A model generated the notes under the pieces. That model ran no database searches, was not told the origin of the DNA, and was given only the letters and a program-made list of their open reading frames with translations. A program made the position numbers and the translations under genes. 8,632 nucleotides of DNA from contig JBAUTF010000057.1 in NCBI GenBank assembly GCA_049582065.1, positions 1-8,632 of the forward strand, given 5' to 3'. Positions within the stretch are counted from its first letter, which is position 1; every line of letters starts with the position of its first letter. This document shows, piece after piece, positions 5,092 through 8,632 of this stretch. Origin of the DNA: DATKSS01 sp049582065 (GTDB taxonomy: Bacteria; Chloroflexota; Dormibacteria; Dormibacterales; Dormibacteraceae).

Positions 5092-6375
5092 GTGGCTAAA
5101 GTGGCCGTCAAGGCCAAGCTGAGCGCCCGCACGGCACCCCCTCTTCCAGATGGGCTGATTGCAGCCCTGGAGCGACGCCGCGCCGGGATGGCCCGGCACA
5201 TGGCCCGCGCCGTCGTCGGCCTGGTGAGCTGGGACGACTCCACCGGGGTGCCGCCTCAGCGCTCGGCGATCGTACGCGCGTGCGAAGCCGGCCTCGACCT
5301 GTTCCTCGCCACCGCCCGCGAGGCCCGGCCCGCCACTAACGAGGAGCTGCGGCGGGTCGCCCAGCTGGGCATCCTGCAGGCGCGCAGCAGCCAGTCGGTC
5401 GAGCCGATCCTGGCGGCCTATCGAATCGCGGCACGCGTCGCCTGGGACGAGATCCTGCGCTCCTGGCGCGACCATCCCGAGGCGACGCCCGAGGCGATCA
5501 TGGTCACGGCCAACTATGTCTTCGCCGCGCTGGACCAGGTCGCGGCCGAGGTGACGAAGACATACCTCCACGCGCGTGAGCAGCACATGCAGCGAGGCAC
5601 CCGCGCGCAGGAGCGGCTGTTTCATGCGCTGATCAGCGACAGCTTCGACTCGGAGCTCGAGCTGCAAAAGCAGGCGCTCGCGCTCAACATGCCGATCGCG
5701 GCCACGGGCTACGTCTCGGTGGTCTGCAAGCTGATCACCGGCAGCCGCGACAACGAGCGCGGCGGCCAGGTGCTGGCCGAGGTGGCCTCGTCGCTCGAGC
5801 TCCCGCGTGGCGCCATCCAGCACACGACCGACCCGAGCACGCTTGTCGTGCTGTGGCCCGCCGACTCCGGGGCCGGCGTCGACGAGAGCCGGCAGTTTGC
5901 GCTCCAGCTCCAGGACGAGGTTGCGCGGCGCTCCGGCACGGCCCGCGCCCGCCTGCGCGCAGGGATCGGCGGCTACCATGCCGGGCTGCGCGGGATCTCG
6001 CGCTCCTATCTCGAAGCCCAACAGGCGATCGAGGCGGGCCGCAAGCTCCGCCCCGAGGCGATCGTGCACGGACACGACGAGGTGATTCCTCACCTCGTCC
6101 TCGCCCAGAACCCTCGGCTGGCGGAGCGCTTCGTCGTGCACACCCTGGGTCGCCTGCTGGACCCCAAGGTGCGCCACCGCGAGGCGCTGCTGGAAACATT
6201 GGATGCTTACCTCGGGCGGGGCTCGGTGAAAGACGCCGCAGCCGAGCTCGATCTGCACCGCCACACCGTGCTCTATCGGTTGGACAAGCTGCGCGAGCTG
6301 CTGGGCGGGGACCTCGACTCGCCCCCCGCCCGATGGCGGCTGCAGCTGGCGCTGGACCTGCAAAAACTGCTTTAG
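5092..6375 (+). CDS. PucR/CdaR-type transcriptional regulator, possibly FasR-like
   Basis: The 427-residue protein has the PucR layout. An N-terminal helical domain (about 20-165) contains the RAxxAYRxxxRVAWDE-type segment (104-120) seen in RsbRD-like sensor regions. A central GGDEF-like PucR domain spans about 200-320. A C-terminal PucR-type helix-turn-helix (about 370-422) has HRHTVLYRLDKLRELLG (389-405). It lies directly upstream of fabF-acpP-fabH on the same strand, 92 bp away. Streptomyces FasR, as I recall it, is a regulator of this kind encoded next to the fab operon. A role controlling fatty-acid synthesis is therefore a reasonable inference; the signal sensed is unknown. The GTG start follows TATAGT by 7 nt, and the basic residues 3-12 precede the first domain. 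Confidence 0.88.
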   Translation: MAKVAVKAKLSARTAPPLPDGLIAALERRRAGMARHMARAVVGLVSWDDSTGVPPQRSAIVRACEAGLDLFLATAREARPATNEELRRVAQLGILQARSSQSVEPILAAYRIAARVAWDEILRSWRDHPEATPEAIMVTANYVFAALDQVAAEVTKTYLHAREQHMQRGTRAQERLFHALISDSFDSELELQKQALALNMPIAATGYVSVVCKLITGSRDNERGGQVLAEVASSLELPRGAIQHTTDPSTLVVLWPADSGAGVDESRQFALQLQDEVARRSGTARARLRAGIGGYHAGLRGISRSYLEAQQAIEAGRKLRPEAIVHGHDEVIPHLVLAQNPRLAERFVVHTLGRLLDPKVRHREALLETLDAYLGRGSVKDAAAELDLHRHTVLYRLDKLRELLGGDLDSPPARWRLQLALDLQKLL

Positions 6376-6427
6376 AAGTCGTTTTAGGACATCACGTCCC
6401 AATATATACGCCTGAATTAGCACCGAC

Positions 6428-6445
6428 GGCCAGTGTGGATTGGCC
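6428..6445 (+). repeat. Inverted repeat GGCCA-N8-TGGCC upstream of fabF
   Basis: Arms at 6428-6432 and 6441-6445 lie about 40 to 23 bp before the fabF ATG, overlapping the expected -35 region. It may be an operator, for instance for the adjacent PucR-type regulator, or a chance palindrome in GC-rich DNA. The rest of the 92-bp intergenic region holds a short GGAC-N5-GTCC repeat (6387-6399) and an AT-rich AATATATA patch (6401-6408), with no terminator for the upstream gene. Confidence 0.35.
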
Positions 6446-6455
6446 CTGACGTCCG

Positions 6456-6461
6456 TATGCT
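6456..6461 (+). promoter_or_regulatory. -10 box of the fab operon (leaderless fabF)
   Basis: TATGCT fits TANNNT and ends 6 nt before the ATG at 6468, the same spacing seen at the HIT gene. No Shine-Dalgarno precedes either possible start. The in-frame GTG at 6462 directly abuts this box and would lie upstream of the predicted transcript start, which favours the ATG. Confidence 0.5.
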
Positions 6462-6467
6462 GTGAGT

Positions 6468-7730
6468 ATGGCATCCAGCCCCAACGGTCGCCGCGTGGCC
6501 GTCACCGGCATGGGCTTCGTCACCCCGATCGGCAACGACCTCGAAACCGTCTGGTCGAACATGGTCGAAGGCGTCTCGGGCATCGGCCGGATCACGCACT
6601 TCGACACCAGCGTCTTCGACTGCAAGATCGCGGGCGAGGTCAAGGGCTTCAACCCCGAGGAATACATGGACCGCAAGACCGCCCGCCACATCGGGCGTTA
6701 CTGCCAGTTCGCGCTGGCGGCCTCCAAGCAGGCTCTCGCCCAGTCCGGCCTCGTCCCGGGCGAGATGGATCCCGACGACGTCGGTGTGATCGTCAGTTCG
6801 GGCATCGGCGGCATGGAGGAGATCGAGAAGAGCCACACGCAGCTCATGGAACGCGGCCCCAGACGGATCAGCCCGTTCACCGTCCCGATGATGATCGCGG
6901 ACATGGCGGCGGGGATCGTTGCCATTCACACGCACGCCGGCGGTCCGAACTACGCCATCGTCAGCGCCTGCGCGTCGGGCTCTCATGGCATCGGTGAGGC
7001 CTCGGAGATCATCAAGCGCGGAGACGCGGTCGCCATGCTCGCGGGCGGTTCGGAAGCGACGATCACACCCCTGACGATGGGCGCATTCAGCCAGATCAAG
7101 GCCGTCAGCGAACGTAACGACGAGCCCGAGAAAGCATGCCGCCCGTTCGACCTCAACCGCGACGGATTCGTCATGAGCGAGGGCTCGGTGATGCTCGTGC
7201 TGGAAGAGATGGAGCACGCGAAAAAGCGCGGAGCCAAGATCTTCGCCGAGATCGCAGGCTACGGCGCGAGCGCTGACATGTACCACTTCACCGCTCCACA
7301 GCCGGAAGGCAAAGGCGCGATCCGCGCCATGCGCCGCGCGCTGGAGAAGAGTGGCGTGGAGCTCACCGACGTCGGCTACATCAACGCTCACGGCACCTCG
7401 ACCAAGCTCGGCGACAGCGCCGAGACCAAAGCCGTCAAGGCGGTGTTCGGCGACCACGCGCACAAACTGGCGGTCAGCTCGACCAAGTCGGTCCACGGTC
7501 ACCTGCTCGGAGCCGCCGGCGCCATCGAGGCCGCCGCGTGCATCCTCGCCCTCGACCGGGGCCTTCTGCCGCCCACCATCAACCTGGACACCCCGGATCC
7601 GGAGTGCGACCTCGACTACGTGCCCAACAAGGCGCGCAAGGCAGACATCAAGGTGGCCATGTCGAACTCGTTCGGCTTCGGCGGCCACAACGCGACCCTC
7701 GTCATCAAAGGCCCGAAGGGCATCAACTAA
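6468..7730 (+). CDS. fabF: Beta-ketoacyl-ACP synthase II (FabF, KASII)
   Basis: The 420-residue cytosolic enzyme elongates acyl-ACP by condensation with malonyl-ACP in type II fatty-acid synthesis. The Cys-His-His triad is complete: Cys168 (VSACASGSHG), His308 (INAHGTSTKLGD) and His345 (KSVHGHLLGAAG), with Lys340 of the STKS motif and the glycine-rich gate SFGFGGHN (401-408). Length equals the usual KASII. The ATG at 6468 is preferred over the in-frame GTG at 6462 because of the -10 box position. acpP follows after 15 bp and fabH after that, forming an operon. A polyketide KS is less likely given the standard length, the FabF-like motifs and the adjacent fabH. Confidence 0.96.
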   Translation: MASSPNGRRVAVTGMGFVTPIGNDLETVWSNMVEGVSGIGRITHFDTSVFDCKIAGEVKGFNPEEYMDRKTARHIGRYCQFALAASKQALAQSGLVPGEMDPDDVGVIVSSGIGGMEEIEKSHTQLMERGPRRISPFTVPMMIADMAAGIVAIHTHAGGPNYAIVSACASGSHGIGEASEIIKRGDAVAMLAGGSEATITPLTMGAFSQIKAVSERNDEPEKACRPFDLNRDGFVMSEGSVMLVLEEMEHAKKRGAKIFAEIAGYGASADMYHFTAPQPEGKGAIRAMRRALEKSGVELTDVGYINAHGTSTKLGDSAETKAVKAVFGDHAHKLAVSSTKSVHGHLLGAAGAIEAAACILALDRGLLPPTINLDTPDPECDLDYVPNKARKADIKVAMSNSFGFGGHNATLVIKGPKGIN

Positions 7731-7732
7731 GC

Positions 7733-7737
7733 AGGAG
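7733..7737 (+). promoter_or_regulatory. Shine-Dalgarno of acpP
   Basis: AGGAG lies 8 nt before the ATG at 7746, inside the 15-bp fabF-acpP gap. Its presence at an operon-internal gene, unlike at the operon's first gene, supports leaderless initiation of fabF. Confidence 0.8.
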
Positions 7738-7745
7738 TTAGCGCA

Positions 7746-8003
7746 ATGGCAACCCAACTCGTTTTCAAGGAGCTGCAGGACCTCGCCGGTGAGATCCTGG
7801 GCGTCGACGCCGACCAGGTGCAGCTCGACAAGAGCTTCGCCAAGGACCTCGCGGCGGATTCGCTCGACCTCGTCGAGCTGATCGCCGCCGTCGAGGACAA
7901 ATACGACGTCGAGCTGCCTGAAGAGGAGCTCGAGAAAATGAAAACCATCGGCGATCTCTGGAAGTTCCTGGAGCAGAAGACCGCCGAGCGGCTCGAGGCC
8001 TGA
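7746..8003 (+). CDS. acpP: Acyl carrier protein
   Basis: The 85-residue acidic protein carries growing acyl chains on a 4'-phosphopantetheine arm. The attachment site is Ser39 in the motif ADSLDLVEL (37-45). Helix 2 after the serine and the acidic DKYDVELPEEELEKM region (51-65) match bacterial ACPs. Length is slightly above the usual 77-80 residues. Its clear Shine-Dalgarno, its place between two ketosynthases and its standard motif make it the housekeeping fatty-acid ACP rather than a specialised one. Confidence 0.96.
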   Translation: MATQLVFKELQDLAGEILGVDADQVQLDKSFAKDLAADSLDLVELIAAVEDKYDVELPEEELEKMKTIGDLWKFLEQKTAERLEA

Positions 8004-8009
8004 GCTGAC

Positions 8010-8632
8010 ATGGCGATAACCAACGCATACCGCACGCGGTCGGGCGCGGTGCCGCTTCGCTCGTTCAAGGCCAAGGGCCGGCCCAGCGCCATCGCCGGCG
8101 TCGGGGTTTACGCGCCCGAGAAGGTGATCACCAACTTCGACCTCGAGAAGATGATGGACACCTCGGACCAGTGGATCAGGGAGCGCACCGGCATCCACCG
8201 GCGCCACATCGCCGAGCCGGGGACGACCACGCTCGAGCTGGCCACCAAGGCGGCGCGAGCCGCCCTCGACGCCGCGGGCATCAAAGCCGAAGACCTCGAC
8301 ATGATCCTGGTCGGCACCTCGTCGCCGGACGGTCCTTTCCCATCCATCGCGGCTCGGATCCAGGATGAGCTGGACGCGCCGGGCGCGGTGGCCTGGGACA
8401 CGCTGGCGGCCTGCACCAGCTTCATGTACGGGCTGTCCATCGCCGACTCGTTCATCGCCACCGAGCGAGCCGACAACGTGCTCGTGGTGGGCGCCGAGGT
8501 CCTATCGCGGATGCTCGACTACTCGAACCGCGGCACCGCCGTCATCTTCGGTGACGGCGCCGGGGCGGCGGTCGTGCGACCCGCCCCGAAGGGAGCCGGT
8601 TTCCTGAGCTGGTGCCTGGGGGCGGACGGCCG
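8010..8632 (+). CDS. fabH: Beta-ketoacyl-ACP synthase III (FabH), 3' end cut by window edge
   Basis: The first 207 residues are visible and the frame is open to the edge. FabH starts fatty-acid synthesis by condensing an acyl-CoA primer with malonyl-ACP. Family marks are TSDQWIRERTGIHRRHIAEP (51-70), the nucleophile Cys135 in LAACTSFMYGL (132-142), and the FGDGAGAAVV stretch near the end. The catalytic His and Asn lie beyond the window. E. coli FabH has Cys112, so about 23 extra residues precede the usual start. They are basic (RTR, KAKGR) and no better start codon is available; a GTG at 8049 would trim 13 of them. The ATG is 6 bp after the acpP stop, with only a weak GAGG (7995-7998) upstream, suggesting translational coupling. 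Confidence 0.93.
   Translation, partial: MAITNAYRTRSGAVPLRSFKAKGRPSAIAGVGVYAPEKVITNFDLEKMMDTSDQWIRERTGIHRRHIAEPGTTTLELATKAARAALDAAGIKAEDLDMILVGTSSPDGPFPSIAARIQDELDAPGAVAWDTLAACTSFMYGLSIADSFIATERADNVLVVGAEVLSRMLDYSNRGTAVIFGDGAGAAVVRPAPKGAGFLSWCLGADG

Noticed and set aside
5052..6416. Shared CCTGAA upstream of the PucR gene (5052) and fabF (6411) as a regulator site
   Set aside because: Only six identical bases, at different distances from the starts (40 and 57 bp); easily chance.
5026..6474. Long open frame on the minus strand opposite the PucR gene
   Set aside because: Composition shadow of a gene with a clear PucR helix-turn-helix; no domain or promoter supports it.
6417..8207. Long open frame on the minus strand opposite fabF-acpP-fabH
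   Set aside because: The plus strand carries intact, motif-complete fatty-acid genes; long antisense frames are expected in GC-rich coding DNA, and the translation shows no recognisable domain.
1..8632. CRISPR array, tRNA/rRNA, transposase, toxin-antitoxin or phage genes
   Set aside because: No repeat-spacer periodicity, RNA gene folds, terminal inverted repeats or relevant protein motifs were seen; intergenic regions are too short to hide them.

Overview
This window is a compact, GC-rich bacterial chromosomal segment (coding density above 90%). It holds ten protein genes: nine complete and one cut by the right edge. There is no sign of mobile DNA, CRISPR or RNA genes, and no gene-free stretch exceeds about 100 bases. 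The lineage cannot be fixed from the sequence alone. An Mtb-type adenosine kinase, a PucR/FasR-like regulator next to fatty-acid genes, and several apparently leaderless starts with a TANNNT -10 box suggest Actinomycetota or a similar GC-rich lineage such as Chloroflexota or Dormibacterota (inference).

Left part (1-627): a near-perfect sigma70 promoter drives a small, very basic, unrecognised protein with a good Shine-Dalgarno site, closed by a textbook intrinsic terminator. The promoter lies inside a large dyad-symmetric element: four CTTGAC copies, two in each orientation, centred on the -10 box. The complementary strand therefore also carries a good promoter, firing leftward out of the window.

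Middle (651-5042): a PfkB-family adenosine kinase converges on, and overlaps by 8 bp, the 3' end of a leftward two-gene ABC exporter operon (ATPase then permease, joined by an ATGA overlap). Divergent from the ATPase is a HIT-family hydrolase. Their 23-bp intergenic region contains the perfect 10-bp palindrome AGGCTAGCCT, which supplies a TAGCCT -10 box on each strand. The HIT gene converges on a DinB-fold gene. That gene is divergent, across 30 bp, from a dienelactone hydrolase-family gene.

Right part (5092-8632): a PucR-type regulator, probably functionally like Streptomyces FasR, precedes a type II fatty-acid synthesis cluster: fabF (KASII), acpP (acyl carrier protein) and a partial fabH (KASIII). 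FabH would start chains by condensing acyl-CoA with malonyl-ACP, ACP carries the intermediates, and FabF elongates them. fabF looks leaderless; acpP, internal to the operon, has a clear Shine-Dalgarno.

I did not find an exotic new system. The most interesting signals are two symmetric, potentially bidirectional promoters, the repeated leaderless-start pattern, the basic hypothetical protein with a tandem R-x-N-x helix, and the regulator-fab linkage.
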